Source of the DNA: Peribacillus simplex NBRC 15720 = DSM 1321
GTDB lineage: Bacteria; Bacillota; Bacilli; Bacillales; DSM-1321
Length of the DNA: 64,000 nucleotides
Assembly (NCBI RefSeq): GCF_002243645.1
Contig: NZ_CP017704.1
Location: 907,501-971,500, forward strand
Direction of reading: 5' to 3'
The translations under genes were made by a program, and so were the position numbers. Numbering within the stretch: position 1 is the first letter of the stretch; the number at the start of each line of letters is the position of its first letter. Positions 35,857 to 45,271 of this stretch are shown one piece after another. A model generated the notes under the pieces. That model had not been told where the DNA came from, made no database searches, and saw only the letters and a program-made list of their open reading frames with translations.

Positions 35857-36384
35857 TTACAACTCTTCCACGATTATATTCGTATTCGTAAATACACAAA
35901 TTTCCGCTGCAATTTGTAAAGATGATTGGGCGATTTCCTTTGCCGATAAATGGTCACTGGAAAATCGCATTAATGCCCTGCCGGCAGCCAGTGCATAATT
36001 CCCTCCCGACCCTATGGCGAGAATACCATCATCCGGTTCAATTACTTCCCCGGTACCAGAAACGAGCAGTAAATGGTTCTTATCCATTACGACTAGCATG
36101 GCTTCCAGCTTTCTCAATACATTGTCACTTCTCCATTGCTTTGCCATTTCGACGGCAGCACGCTGAAGATTGCCATTGTACTCTTCAAGTTTAGCTTCGA
36201 ACATCTCAAATAAAGTGAATGCATCTGCAACGGAACCTGCAAAACCTGCAAGGACATTACCATTAAAGATTTTTCTTACTTTCCTCGCTGTATGCTTCAT
36301 CACTACTGAATTTCCTAAAGTAACCTGCCCATCACCGGACATGGCACATTCACCTTTATGATGCACTGCAAATATCGTTGTCAT
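35857..36384 (-). CDS. hslV: HslV (ClpQ) protease subunit with N-terminal threonine
   Basis: 175-residue proteasome-like peptidase. It starts directly MTTIFAV, so Met removal leaves Thr1, the standard HslV nucleophile. By contrast B. subtilis ClpQ carries an N-terminal extension beginning with Ser. The [23 protein letters not shown] core and the [14 protein letters not shown] loop are intact. AAAGGGG precedes the ATG with normal spacing, and no upstream in-frame start was found that would supply the longer B. subtilis form. Confidence 0.96.
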   Translation of the reverse strand: MTTIFAVHHKGECAMSGDGQVTLGNSVVMKHTARKVRKIFNGNVLAGFAGSVADAFTLFEMFEAKLEEYNGNLQRAAVEMAKQWRSDNVLRKLEAMLVVMDKNHLLLVSGTGEVIEPDDGILAIGSGGNYALAAGRALMRFSSDHLSAKEIAQSSLQIAAEICVFTNTNIIVEEL

Positions 36385-36404
36385 AAAGTGTCCCCTTTCA
36401 ACAT

Positions 36405-37307
36405 TTAAGGCCGCGGATGTGATGCATTGTAGACTTTTTTTAATTGGTCTTTTGTAACATGCGTATACACTTGCGTTGATGAAATTTTAGAATGACCAAG
36501 CAATTCCTGAACCGTGCGAATGTCCGCCCCATTATTCAATAGGTGTGTAGCAAACGAATGCCTTAACATATGGGGATGAAGACTTCCATCTGCGGCTGAC
36601 TTTTTAATCAATTCATTCAATATATAGCGAACTCCCCTAGGTGTCAGAGGGTCTCCACGAAAATTAACAAATAAATAAACATGCGCCTTGGCGTCAGACG
36701 AAGTCAATTCCATCCTGGCTGTACGTATGTATAAATCTATCGCTTCCTGTGCATATCTACCAACCGGAACGTAGCGATCTTTTTTTCCTTTTCCATGGAC
36801 CAGTACCGTACCTAAGGAAAGATCGATATCCTGCAATTTAATCTCACAACATTCACTTACGCGAATGCCTGTAGCATACAATAATTCCAGTAAGGCACTG
36901 TTTCTTATTCCTATCGGTGAATCTTTCTTTAAAGAAGAAAACAACTGATTCATTTCCTTCTCATAAAGAAAACGTGGCAGTCTTTGATCCTTTTTAGGTA
37001 AAGAAGCAAGAGAAAAAGGATTATCCTTCACATCACCTTCACGTAGTAAAAATTTATAAAGGCTCCGCAAGCAAGAAGTTTTTCTTGCTACAGTGCGCTT
37101 AGAAAGTTTTTTCTCATATAAATTCGTTAAATACAACCGGACATCAAAATATTCAACGGACGTGATATTCTCAATGCCCTGTTCATTAAGGAACAGAAAA
37201 AATTCGTGAATATCACGTTTATAATTTTCAATGGTGTAATGTGAACTATTTTTTTCAATTTGTAAATATTCAATGAAGGATGATAATGCCTTTTTTTGAT
37301 TAATCAT
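36405..37307 (-). CDS. xerC: Tyrosine recombinase XerC (CodV)
   Basis: 300-residue site-specific recombinase that resolves chromosome dimers at dif with XerD. It has an N-terminal SAM-like core-binding domain (about 1-90) and a catalytic domain with Arg in [32 protein letters not shown] and the nucleophile Tyr in TQVYTHV. The ATG at 37307 has GAGGTG 5 bases upstream. It lies in the codV-clpQ-clpY-codY order known from B. subtilis. Confidence 0.96.
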   Translation of the reverse strand: MINQKKALSSFIEYLQIEKNSSHYTIENYKRDIHEFFLFLNEQGIENITSVEYFDVRLYLTNLYEKKLSKRTVARKTSCLRSLYKFLLREGDVKDNPFSLASLPKKDQRLPRFLYEKEMNQLFSSLKKDSPIGIRNSALLELLYATGIRVSECCEIKLQDIDLSLGTVLVHGKGKKDRYVPVGRYAQEAIDLYIRTARMELTSSDAKAHVYLFVNFRGDPLTPRGVRYILNELIKKSAADGSLHPHMLRHSFATHLLNNGADIRTVQELLGHSKISSTQVYTHVTKDQLKKVYNASHPRP

Positions 37308-37366
37308 GGAAACACCTCGCAAAGGCTAATAAATAGTATCATACTTTAAAACAGCAGGCAAATATT

Positions 37367-38674
37367 TTACAAATTTTTCACAAAGTTCTGAATTGTGTCC
37401 AAAGCGCGTTTAGCATGCGTTTCGTTCCGCTCTTTTTTGGATTTGATTCTCACTTCAAGGTCTGGAAGCAACCCAAAGTTGGCATTCATCGGCTGGAAGC
37501 TCTTTCCATTCGTCGACGTTATGTACCTTGCCATGCTGCCCATCGTCGTCTCCGCAGGGAAAATGATAGGCTCCAATCCTTGGACGATTCTTGCAGCATT
37601 GATACCTGCAACCAGTCCTGATGCAGCCGATTCTACATACCCTTCGACTCCAGTCATCTGACCGGCAAAGAATAAATCATCCCGATTCTTGAATTGGTAC
37701 GTAGGCTTCAAAACATTAGGTGAGTTTATGAACGTGTTTCGATGCATAACTCCATAACGGACAATTTCGGCATTTTCCAAACCAGGTATGAGCTGCAATA
37801 CTTCTTTTTGCGGCCCCCATTTCAAATGTGTCTGAAAACCAACAATATTGTAGAGTGTTCCTGCCGCATCATCTTGTCGCAATTGAACTACAGCAAAAGG
37901 ACGTTTTCCCGTTTTTGGATCTTCTAAGCCAACAGGCTTCAATGGACCAAATAACATCGTTTTCTTCCCACGTGATGCCATCACTTCAATCGGCATGCAG
38001 CCTTCAAAAAAGATTTCTTTTTCGAATTCTTTAAGTGGGACTGTCTCAGCAGCAATCAAAGCTTCATAAAAGCGGTCAAACTCTTCTTCCGTCATCGGAC
38101 AGTTCAAATAAGCTGCTTCCCCTTTATCATAACGGGATTTCAAATATACTTTATCCATGTTGATGCTGTCTTTTTCAAGAATTGGTGCGGCAGCATCATA
38201 GAAGTACAAGTATTCTTCATCCATGATTTGCTTTAAGCTGTCAGATAGTGACTGACTTGTAAGCGGACCGGTTGCAATGACGGTAGGACCTTCCGGAATT
38301 TCCGTCACTTCTTCATTAATGACCGTCACATTTGGATGATTTTTGACCCTTTCCGTAACAAGACCGGCAAATTCATGACGATCAACAGCTAAAGCACCCC
38401 CAGCCGGTACAGCACAAGCATCTGCTGCGGACATGATGACCGAATCCAGTATACGCATTTCTTCTTTTAATACACCAACTGCATTTGTTAAAGTATTTGC
38501 CCGAAGTGAATTGGAACAAACAAGTTCAGCGAATTTATCGGTATGATGGGCTGGCGTTTGTTTTACAGGACGCATTTCATATAGATCGACTTTAATTCCT
38601 CTTTTAGCTAACTGCCACGCCGCTTCACTTCCAGCAAGCCCAGCACCGATTACACTTACTTTTGTTTCTTTCAT
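37367..38674 (-). CDS. trmFO: Methylenetetrahydrofolate-tRNA-(uracil-5-)-methyltransferase TrmFO
   Basis: 435-residue FAD/folate-dependent enzyme that makes m5U54 in the tRNA T-loop. The N-terminal FAD-binding motif ([19 protein letters not shown]) and the VCSNSLRAN catalytic-Cys region are visible. The frame is open for 56 codons upstream, but the ATG at 38674 has GGAGG 8 bases before it and gives the family length. The leader between promoter and start is about 200 bases. Confidence 0.97.
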   Translation of the reverse strand: MKETKVSVIGAGLAGSEAAWQLAKRGIKVDLYEMRPVKQTPAHHTDKFAELVCSNSLRANTLTNAVGVLKEEMRILDSVIMSAADACAVPAGGALAVDRHEFAGLVTERVKNHPNVTVINEEVTEIPEGPTVIATGPLTSQSLSDSLKQIMDEEYLYFYDAAAPILEKDSINMDKVYLKSRYDKGEAAYLNCPMTEEEFDRFYEALIAAETVPLKEFEKEIFFEGCMPIEVMASRGKKTMLFGPLKPVGLEDPKTGKRPFAVVQLRQDDAAGTLYNIVGFQTHLKWGPQKEVLQLIPGLENAEIVRYGVMHRNTFINSPNVLKPTYQFKNRDDLFFAGQMTGVEGYVESAASGLVAGINAARIVQGLEPIIFPAETTMGSMARYITSTNGKSFQPMNANFGLLPDLEVRIKSKKERNETHAKRALDTIQNFVKNL

Positions 38675-38880
38675 TTTTCGAACCTCCATGTATAGATATG
38701 ATAAGACAGGATCATTTATCATTAAAACTGCTTTCATAAAAGTTTCATTTTTAACGATATCTATGTATTTATAACCGAAATACTCATTCCTGCTAACGAT
38801 AATTTTAAAGCATATGCCACAAAGCCGGCATTCTTCCTGCATTCCATCTTTTCTAAAAAGGGTAAAGGACGCAATTAGGA

Positions 38881-38910
38881 ATTATATCTTTAAAAGAATG
38901 TACTTGTCCA
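38881..38910 (-). promoter_or_regulatory. Sigma-A promoter of the trmFO-codY operon
   Basis: Minus strand: -35 TGGACA (38910-38905), 18-base spacer, -10 TATAAT (38886-38881). It lies in the 427-base gap between topA and trmFO, which otherwise holds the topA terminator and an untranslated leader of about 200 bases with no folded element I can name. Confidence 0.7.
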
Positions 38911-39013
38911 CTGAATTTTACATCACATGGCCTAAATAAAAAAGTTTCAAGCTTTATCCATTTTCTTCTTGGAAGTAAATCCATATAGTATCATGATATC
39001 ATACTTTCCTGAA

Positions 39014-39040
39014 CATAAAGAAACTCGGCAGATGCCGAGT
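39014..39040 (-). terminator. Intrinsic terminator after topA
   Basis: Perfect 8-bp stem ACTCGGCA/TGCCGAGT (39040-39033 with 39030-39023) with a 2-base loop, followed on the minus strand by TTTCTTT. Closes the topA unit. Confidence 0.85.
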
Positions 39041-39101
39041 CAATTTATATGTTGGGTTTTTCGATTGTTCACAGGGAAAGCAAACGATTTCACGTTCTTT
39101 T

Positions 39102-41177
39102 CTATGCTTGGGGCATTTCTTTGAAATCACAATCCATGCACTGGACCTGGACGCCTTTTTTGAGTTTTTTCTCAACAAGTGTACCTTCACATTTTGGACA
39201 ACTACGCGGCAGCGGTTTATCCCAAGATATGAAGTCACATCCAGGGTAGGTATCACACCCGTAAAATATGCGGCGTTTTTTACTTTTCCTTTCAATGATG
39301 TTTCCTTCTTTACATTTTGGACATTTGACACCGATTTCTTTAACAATTGGTTTTGTGTTACGGCAATCCGGGAAATTACTGCATGCCATGAACTTTCCAT
39401 AACGTCCCATCTTAAAGACCATCCCATGTCCGCATTCCACGCAATCTTCACCTGCAGGTTCATCTTTGATTTCAATTTTCTCCATCTCGACTTCGGCTTT
39501 AGCCAAATGAACTGCAAATTCTTTATAAAATTCATCTATGACCTTTATCCATTCGATACTGCCTTCCTCGACGCTGTCGAATTCCTGTTCCATCTTGGCA
39601 GTGAACTCTGCATCAAGAATATCCGGGAAGAATTCGCGTATCAATTCAAGAACGATTTCACCAAGCTCTGTCGGGATGAACCGTTTATTATCCAAGGTAA
39701 CATAGCCCCGTTTTTGAATCGTATCCAAGGTAGGAGCATATGTAGAAGGACGGCCTATTCCCAGTTCCTCTAGGGTTTTGACAAGACGGGCTTCAGTATA
39801 TCGGGGCGGAGGCTGTGTAAAATGCTGCTTCGGCTCGATATCTTTTGAAAAGAATTGATCTCCTTTTTTCACATCCGGAAGTGCATTTTCCTTTTCTTCC
39901 ACCGAGTCATCGGACCCTTCAACATATACCTTCATGAAACCTGGAAACTTAATTTTTGAACCATTTGCCCTGAAGATGACATCCTCGTTATGCAGGTCGA
40001 TGCTCATCGTATCCATGACCGCCGAAGACATTTGACTAGAAACGAATCGTTCCCAAATCAATTTATAAAGACGGAATTGATCTCTGGATAAGAACTCCTT
40101 GACTACACCCGGTTCACGTAATGTGCTGGTTGGCCTGACTGCTTCATGGGCATCCTGGGCATTGGTTTGTTTTTTCTCCTTGCGTTGTTCAACCTGAACA
40201 TAATCTTTACCATAATTATTTTGAATGAAGGTATGAACTTCCTCTTTCGCAACATCGGAAATCCGTGTCGAATCGGTTCTCATATAAGTGATTAACCCGA
40301 CTGTACCTTCCTTGCCAAGCTCGATTCCTTCATAAAGCTGCTGAGCAAGCATCATGGTTTTCTTTGCACGGAAATTCAATTTACGTGCCGCTTCTTGTTG
40401 CAGGGAAGAAGTTGTAAAAGGTGCAGCTGGATTGCGCCTTCTTTCCTTTTTAGCCACAGTTCCTATCGTAAATTCGCCGCCATTTAAAGAAGCGAGCACT
40501 TTTTTGACGTCCTCTTCGGTATTTAATTCCTTCTTCTCGCCGCCAAGGCTGAAGAAGGAACCTTCAAACTGTTCTTTTCCTTTTACAAAATCAGCCTTGA
40601 TTGTCCAATACTCTTCCGGGATAAAATCTTTGATCTCCTTCTCCCGGTCAATGATCATCCGCACAGCAACCGATTGGACCCGTCCCGCGCTTAAGCCTTT
40701 TTTCACCTTTTTCCACAAAAGCGGGCTTATATTGTATCCGACCAAACGATCCAAGACCCTTCTTGCCTGCTGGGCATCAACCAATTTCATATTTATTGGC
40801 CTCGGCGATTTAAATGATTCTTTGATGGCCTCTTTCGTGATCTCGTTGAATACCACGCGGCAATCTGAGTTAACGTCAACATCAAGACTGTGAGCCAAAT
40901 GCCAGGCAATGGCTTCCCCTTCCCTGTCGGGGTCAGCCGCGAGATAGATTTTTTTCGCTTTTTTTGCAGCGGTTTTCAATTCTTTTAAAACCGGGCCTTT
41001 GCCGCGGATAGTTATATATTTAGGTTCATATTCATGTTCAACATCGACACCCATTTGACTTTTAGGCAAATCGCGTACATGCCCCATGGAAGCCTTTACT
41101 TTATATTTTTTTCCCAAGTAACGTTCTATTGTTTTCGCCTTTGCGGGCGATTCCACAATCACTAAGTATTCTGACAT
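39102..41177 (-). CDS. topA: DNA topoisomerase I
   Basis: 691-residue type IA topoisomerase that relaxes negative supercoils. It has the Toprim domain at the N-terminus ([31 protein letters not shown]), the active-site Tyr in [12 protein letters not shown] near residue 300, and three C-terminal four-Cys zinc ribbons (about 570-685, each C-x2-C...C-x4-5-C or similar). The ATG at 41177 has AGGAGG 9 bases upstream. It has its own promoter and terminator. Confidence 0.97.
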   Translation of the reverse strand: MSEYLVIVESPAKAKTIERYLGKKYKVKASMGHVRDLPKSQMGVDVEHEYEPKYITIRGKGPVLKELKTAAKKAKKIYLAADPDREGEAIAWHLAHSLDVDVNSDCRVVFNEITKEAIKESFKSPRPINMKLVDAQQARRVLDRLVGYNISPLLWKKVKKGLSAGRVQSVAVRMIIDREKEIKDFIPEEYWTIKADFVKGKEQFEGSFFSLGGEKKELNTEEDVKKVLASLNGGEFTIGTVAKKERRRNPAAPFTTSSLQQEAARKLNFRAKKTMMLAQQLYEGIELGKEGTVGLITYMRTDSTRISDVAKEEVHTFIQNNYGKDYVQVEQRKEKKQTNAQDAHEAVRPTSTLREPGVVKEFLSRDQFRLYKLIWERFVSSQMSSAVMDTMSIDLHNEDVIFRANGSKIKFPGFMKVYVEGSDDSVEEKENALPDVKKGDQFFSKDIEPKQHFTQPPPRYTEARLVKTLEELGIGRPSTYAPTLDTIQKRGYVTLDNKRFIPTELGEIVLELIREFFPDILDAEFTAKMEQEFDSVEEGSIEWIKVIDEFYKEFAVHLAKAEVEMEKIEIKDEPAGEDCVECGHGMVFKMGRYGKFMACSNFPDCRNTKPIVKEIGVKCPKCKEGNIIERKSKKRRIFYGCDTYPGCDFISWDKPLPRSCPKCEGTLVEKKLKKGVQVQCMDCDFKEMPQA

Positions 41178-41218
41178 CCAATAAATCCTCCTCAAAGAGG
41201 TAATATAAATCTTCACTA

Positions 41219-41247
41219 TTATTAATCATTCAAAAATCATTTGTCAA
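41219..41247 (-). promoter_or_regulatory. Sigma-A promoter of topA
   Basis: Minus strand: consensus -35 TTGACA (41247-41242), 17-base spacer, -10 TAATAA(T) (41224-41219), about 40 bases before the topA start. Upstream, at 41379-41394, is an A6-GCGC-T6 palindrome that may act as a weak stop for dprA. Confidence 0.85.
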
Positions 41248-41440
41248 CACCTCTTTACTTTTCAAAGCATGCTGATTCATTTATTTATGGGTTTTTGACA
41301 AGAGGTGCCATTTGCAAAACTTATAACAGTTTTACAATATTTTCAACCCTTTTGTCTAATAATTCAACCCATCCTTCTAAAAAAGCGCTTTTTTTCTAAT
41401 TTCCCGTTTGATTCTCCGTCTATCTTCTATATTATATTGT

Positions 41441-42307
41441 TCAAAACTCTTCTTCGATCTGTCTGGAACTTAAAACAAGTTTGGCACCATCCTGAATCAA
41501 TTGATTGGTCCCCTGTGATTCAGGGCTCGTAACATTACCAGGAAGCGCAAATACCTCCCTGCCGTGTTCCAAAGCAGCTTGTGCCGTAATAAGGGAACCG
41601 CTTCTTTCTTTTGCCTCGACCACGAATACTCCCTGTGATAATCCACTGATGATTCGATTCCTAAGCGGAAACATCCAAGGTTCCGCCCTCATTTCCGGTG
41701 GCGTCTCAGATATAAGCAGGCCTTTATTGATGATTTCCTCAGCAAGGGTAACATTGGATTTCGGATATATTTGCAGAAGCCCCCCACCTAAAACCCCAAT
41801 CGTATCTCCGCCTTCCTTTAATGCGATCTTATGTGATTCTGCATCGATTCCAGCCGCCACTCCGCTTATGATTACGAACTTTTTCTTTACAAGCGGTAAT
41901 AGAATCGTTTTTAAAGCCTCCAGACCATACGAGGTTGGCTTACGTGTTCCAACAACACCTAGCGTATTCTTCCTTGTTAAAAGCTTCTTATCACCTCTTA
42001 AATAAAGAACCCACGGAGGATCGAATATTTGCTTCATCAAAAAAGGATATTCATCATCGAATATCGTCAAACAATGGATTTGGGTATCTTCGTATTTTTT
42101 AAGTTTATCGATGGTATTGAGTGAATGTAAATCTTTGTAAAAGAGGGAAAGCTTATTTGAAGGGATAGGGAGTATTTTTGCCCATTCAACGTAATTCGTC
42201 GTGAATAGGGAAGATAATGACGGGTCTTTGGACATGATTGTTTGGATTGTTTTCCATCCTGCTCCGCGGCAATGATGGAGATGGATTAATCTTTCTTTTG
42301 TATTCAA
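41441..42307 (-). CDS. dprA: DNA processing protein DprA (Smf)
   Basis: 288-residue recombination mediator that loads RecA on incoming single strands during transformation. The Rossmann-like domain is clear: LGVVGTRKPTSYGLEAL near 115, ISGVAAGIDAESHKIAL, IGVLGGGL, and FPLRNRIISGLSQGVFVVEA. The start is TTG with AGGAG 9 bases upstream. It lies between sucD and topA, as in B. subtilis. Confidence 0.95.
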   Translation of the reverse strand: MNTKERLIHLHHCRGAGWKTIQTIMSKDPSLSSLFTTNYVEWAKILPIPSNKLSLFYKDLHSLNTIDKLKKYEDTQIHCLTIFDDEYPFLMKQIFDPPWVLYLRGDKKLLTRKNTLGVVGTRKPTSYGLEALKTILLPLVKKKFVIISGVAAGIDAESHKIALKEGGDTIGVLGGGLLQIYPKSNVTLAEEIINKGLLISETPPEMRAEPWMFPLRNRIISGLSQGVFVVEAKERSGSLITAQAALEHGREVFALPGNVTSPESQGTNQLIQDGAKLVLSSRQIEEEF

Positions 42308-42385
42308 TTGGAAACGCTCCTAATCGGATATTTTTAAAGGTAGGTTGATAGTGATGTATTGGTCTCTCCCGAGGAAATTGGAGGG

Positions 42386-42416
42386 AAATAAAGACCGACC
42401 CAAATAAAGGTCGGCC
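42386..42416 (-). terminator. Intrinsic terminator after sucD
   Basis: 8-bp stem GGCCGACC/GGTCGGTC (one G-U pair; 42416-42409 with 42400-42393), 8-base loop, then TTTATTT on the minus strand. It lies just after the sucD stop. Confidence 0.85.
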
Positions 42417-42425
42417 CAGCTTAAA

Positions 42426-43328
42426 TCAATGTGTTTTACAAGGTTCGTAAATTTCTTTTTCTTTCAAGACGGATATCAACGTTTCACCCATTACGGACGG
42501 AGTTTCGGCAACTTTAATTCCACATTCGTTCATAACGCGGATTTTCTCGTCAGCAGTCCCTTTTCCTCCTGAGATAATGGCACCAGCATGTCCCATGCGT
42601 TTACCGGCAGGTGCTGTACGGCCACCAATGAAACCAACAACTGGCTTAGTCATATTTTCCTTCACCCAGATTGCTGCTTCTTCTTCTGCCGTTCCGCCGA
42701 TTTCCCCGATCATGATCACCGCATGTGTTTCCGGATCGTCATTGAACGCTTTCAAAACATCAATGAAATCCGTTCCGTTTACGGGATCCCCACCGATACC
42801 GACAGCCGAAGATTGCCCAATTCCAGCTTGTGATAATTGGTGAACGGCCTCATACGTTAAAGTTCCAGAACGGGAAACTACACCTACATGGCCTTTTTTG
42901 TGGATATACCCTGGCATGATACCAATCTTACACTCTTCAGGAGTAATGACACCTGGGCAGTTCGGTCCGATCAAGCGAGTTTTTTTGCCTTCCATGTACC
43001 GCTTCACCTTGACCATATCCAGGACAGGAATATGTTCCGTGATACAAATGACAAGATCAAGTTCTGCGTCAACCGCTTCTAGAATTGCATCGGCAGCAAA
43101 TGGAGCCGGTACATAGATAACAGATGCAGTCGCTCCGGTTTCAGTGACAGCTTCGGAAACTGTATTGAATACAGGTACCCCTTCCGCTTCTGTTCCACCT
43201 TTACCCGGAGTGACTCCTCCAACGATTTTCGTGCCGTATTCCAACATTTGTTTTGTATGAAATAATGCTGTTGCACCAGTGATTCCCTGAACGATCACTT
43301 TCGTATCTTTATTAATATAAACGCTCAT
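42426..43328 (-). CDS. sucD: Succinyl-CoA ligase, alpha subunit
   Basis: 300-residue alpha subunit of the TCA-cycle enzyme that makes succinate and ATP or GTP from succinyl-CoA. It has a CoA-binding Rossmann domain ([22 protein letters not shown]), the [16 protein letters not shown] loop, and the phospho-His region [17 protein letters not shown] near residue 245. It forms an operon with sucC, 18 bases apart. Confidence 0.97.
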   Translation of the reverse strand: MSVYINKDTKVIVQGITGATALFHTKQMLEYGTKIVGGVTPGKGGTEAEGVPVFNTVSEAVTETGATASVIYVPAPFAADAILEAVDAELDLVICITEHIPVLDMVKVKRYMEGKKTRLIGPNCPGVITPEECKIGIMPGYIHKKGHVGVVSRSGTLTYEAVHQLSQAGIGQSSAVGIGGDPVNGTDFIDVLKAFNDDPETHAVIMIGEIGGTAEEEAAIWVKENMTKPVVGFIGGRTAPAGKRMGHAGAIISGGKGTADEKIRVMNECGIKVAETPSVMGETLISVLKEKEIYEPCKTH

Positions 43329-43346
43329 TATGTTCCCCCCTGCCTA

Positions 43347-44507
43347 TTATCCTACAAGTGATACTATTTTTTGTGCCCCATCTGCCATTGATTCAGCAGC
43401 CGTAATATTTAAACCTGACTCTTTTAGAATCTTTTTGCCAAGGTCCACATTCGTTCCTTCAAGACGAACAACAAGAGGGACATCCAGGCCAAGCTCTTTA
43501 GCAGCAGCCACTACGCCTGTCGCGATGATGTCACATTTCATGATTCCTCCGAAGATATTAACGAAGATGCCTTTAACATTTTGATCGGATAGGATGATTT
43601 TGAAAGCCTCTTTTACTTTTTCCTCAGTAGCACCGCCACCAACGTCAAGGAAGTTAGCCGGATCTCCCATATAATGTTTAATGATGTCCATCGTTGCCAT
43701 AGCAAGTCCGGCACCATTAACCATGCATCCGATATTTCCGTCAAGCGATATGTAACTAAGGCCATGTTTTGATGCTTCAATCTCTTTCGCATCCTCTTCA
43801 TCCAGATCACGGTACTCCGCGATGTCTTTATGGCGGTAAATCGCATTATCATCGAAATTCAATTTAGCATCAAGTGCCATTACATTGCCATCGCCCGTAA
43901 CCACTAATGGGTTGATTTCTGCGATTGAGCAATCTTTTTCAACGAAAGCAGTATATAAGTTAACCATCAGTTTGGAAGCTTTGTTTATAAGTGAAGCCGG
44001 AATATTGATATTGAATGCAATCCTACGTGCCTGGAAGCCAGTCAGGCCGACAACCGGATCGATTACTTCTTTGAAAATTTTCTCTGGTGTCTTTTCAGCC
44101 ACTTCCTCAATTTCCGTTCCGCCTTCTTCAGAAGCCATCAATACTACACTGTTCGTAGCACGGTCAAGGACCAGCCCGATATAATATTCCTTCGTAATGT
44201 CGCAGCCTTCTTCAATAAGTAAACGCTTAACTTCCTTGCCTGCAGGTCCTGTTTGATGGGTCACCAGCGTCTTACCAAGAATCTCTTCTGCATATGTACG
44301 TGCTTCATCAAGATTCTTCGCTACCTTGACTCCGCCGGCTTTCCCGCGGCCGCCCGCATGAATTTGAGCTTTGACGACAACAACTTCCGTACCTAACTCC
44401 TTCGCTGCTTCCACTGCTTCATCAACAGTAAAGGCAACCCGGCCATTTGGAACGGATACCCCGTATTGTCGCAATATCTCTTTCCCCTGATACTCATGGA
44501 TATTCAT
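43347..44507 (-). CDS. sucC: Succinyl-CoA ligase, beta subunit
   Basis: 386-residue ATP-grasp beta subunit. The N-terminal [17 protein letters not shown] is the family start. [15 protein letters not shown] and the [20 protein letters not shown] metal/nucleotide region are visible, and the C-terminal part carries [24 protein letters not shown] precedes the ATG. It is first in the sucCD operon. Confidence 0.97.
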   Translation of the reverse strand: MNIHEYQGKEILRQYGVSVPNGRVAFTVDEAVEAAKELGTEVVVVKAQIHAGGRGKAGGVKVAKNLDEARTYAEEILGKTLVTHQTGPAGKEVKRLLIEEGCDITKEYYIGLVLDRATNSVVLMASEEGGTEIEEVAEKTPEKIFKEVIDPVVGLTGFQARRIAFNINIPASLINKASKLMVNLYTAFVEKDCSIAEINPLVVTGDGNVMALDAKLNFDDNAIYRHKDIAEYRDLDEEDAKEIEASKHGLSYISLDGNIGCMVNGAGLAMATMDIIKHYMGDPANFLDVGGGATEEKVKEAFKIILSDQNVKGIFVNIFGGIMKCDIIATGVVAAAKELGLDVPLVVRLEGTNVDLGKKILKESGLNITAAESMADGAQKIVSLVG

Positions 44508-44629
44508 TTCCCATCCTCCTTATCTACTAAAAAACAACTTTGAAATTTAATGCGTGTTTTCTCTACCATATTACAACAAAATTCTCCTTCGTGCATAATA
44601 TTCTTTCACAAAATTTTAAAAATATTATT

Positions 44630-44658
44630 ATAATATACTTCCATACCCTTGTGTACAA
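44630..44658 (-). promoter_or_regulatory. Candidate sucCD promoter with overlapping dyad
   Basis: Minus strand: -35 TTGTAC (44658-44653), 17-base spacer, -10 TATTAT (44635-44630). A perfect 7-bp inverted repeat ACAATGG-N15-CCATTGT (44655-44661 with 44677-44683) overlaps the -35. The rest of the 490-base gap upstream of sucC holds the ylqH terminator and AT-rich sequence with nothing else recognised. Confidence 0.55.
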
Positions 44659-44845
44659 TGGTAAAAACCGTCTTCGCCATTGTGTTTTTTTCTTATTTAA
44701 ATCATTTATTTTGGTTCTAAAATTCTATTATAAAAAAAAGTAATTACAGTTATAAATCTATTAAAAACACTTCCATGAAAGCCTTTTCATCATATTAACC
44801 CAGAGATCTTTTTGTGAAAAATTACGGTTATCCTTGTCTTGATTC

Positions 44846-44888
44846 AAAGGAAAAGCAAAAGGACAAAGCCACAGCCTTGTCCTTTTGC
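44846..44888 (-). terminator. Intrinsic terminator after ylqH
   Basis: Long stem (about 15 bp, GCAAAAGGACAA-type arms, 44888-44855) with a short TGTG loop, followed on the minus strand by TTTTCCTTTG. It closes the ylqG-ylqH unit. Confidence 0.85.
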
Positions 44889-44998
44889 AAATAGTTTAGT
44901 ATTTTTTTAATATAATGAAAATTCGTCAGTGATTTCCCTAATATTCTACATAAACCAACAGAAATCCATTTGATAAAATCACATGGATAATTAGGCTC

Positions 44999-45271
44999 CT
45001 ACCGATTCATGTCCTTGTCAACTTTATAAATGAATGCAAATACCTCTGCAACAGCTCCATACAATTCTTCCGGAATCGTTTGATTTATATCCAATTGACC
45101 TAAAAGTGCAGCAAGCGATTCGTCCCTTTGAACCGGTATATCCAGTTTCATGGCCTTTTCCAGAATATTTTCAGCCGTTTTACCTTTCCACTTCGCCAAT
45201 AAGACGGGCGCTTTTGATGTCTTTTGATCATACTTTAAGGCAATGGCTTCTTTTCGTTTATCATTTATCAT
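44999..45271 (-). CDS. ylqH: FlhB C-domain-like protein YlqH
   Basis: 90-residue soluble relative of the FlhB/EscU cytosolic switch domain, without membrane helices. It aligns with the segment of FlhB after the NPTH motif: AIALKYDQKTSKAPVLLAK, then IPEELYGAVAEVFAFIYK. The self-cleavage Asn-Pro is absent. The ATG overlaps the ylqG stop (ATGA), so the two are coupled. Function is unproven; a role in export switching is inferred from homology. Confidence 0.9.
   Translation of the reverse strand: MINDKRKEAIALKYDQKTSKAPVLLAKWKGKTAENILEKAMKLDIPVQRDESLAALLGQLDINQTIPEELYGAVAEVFAFIYKVDKDMNR

Noticed and set aside
38675-38842. In-frame 56-codon extension of trmFO
   Set aside because: Not conserved in the family, Cys/Met-rich, and the internal ATG at 38674 has an ideal ribosome-binding site. 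The stretch is leader RNA.
38999-39535. 178-codon minus-strand frame within the 3' end of topA
   Set aside because: It lies in another frame of a clearly conserved topoisomerase C-terminus with three zinc ribbons and has no ribosome-binding site or recognisable product.
39108-39773. 221-codon plus-strand frame antisense to topA
   Set aside because: Mirror of topA codon structure; Phe-rich composition and no ribosome-binding site. The same applies to 40354-40893 and other plus-strand frames across the window.
44615-44690. 24-codon frame starting MAKTVFTIV in the sucC promoter region
   Set aside because: No ribosome-binding site, and it overlaps the -35/-10 elements of sucC.
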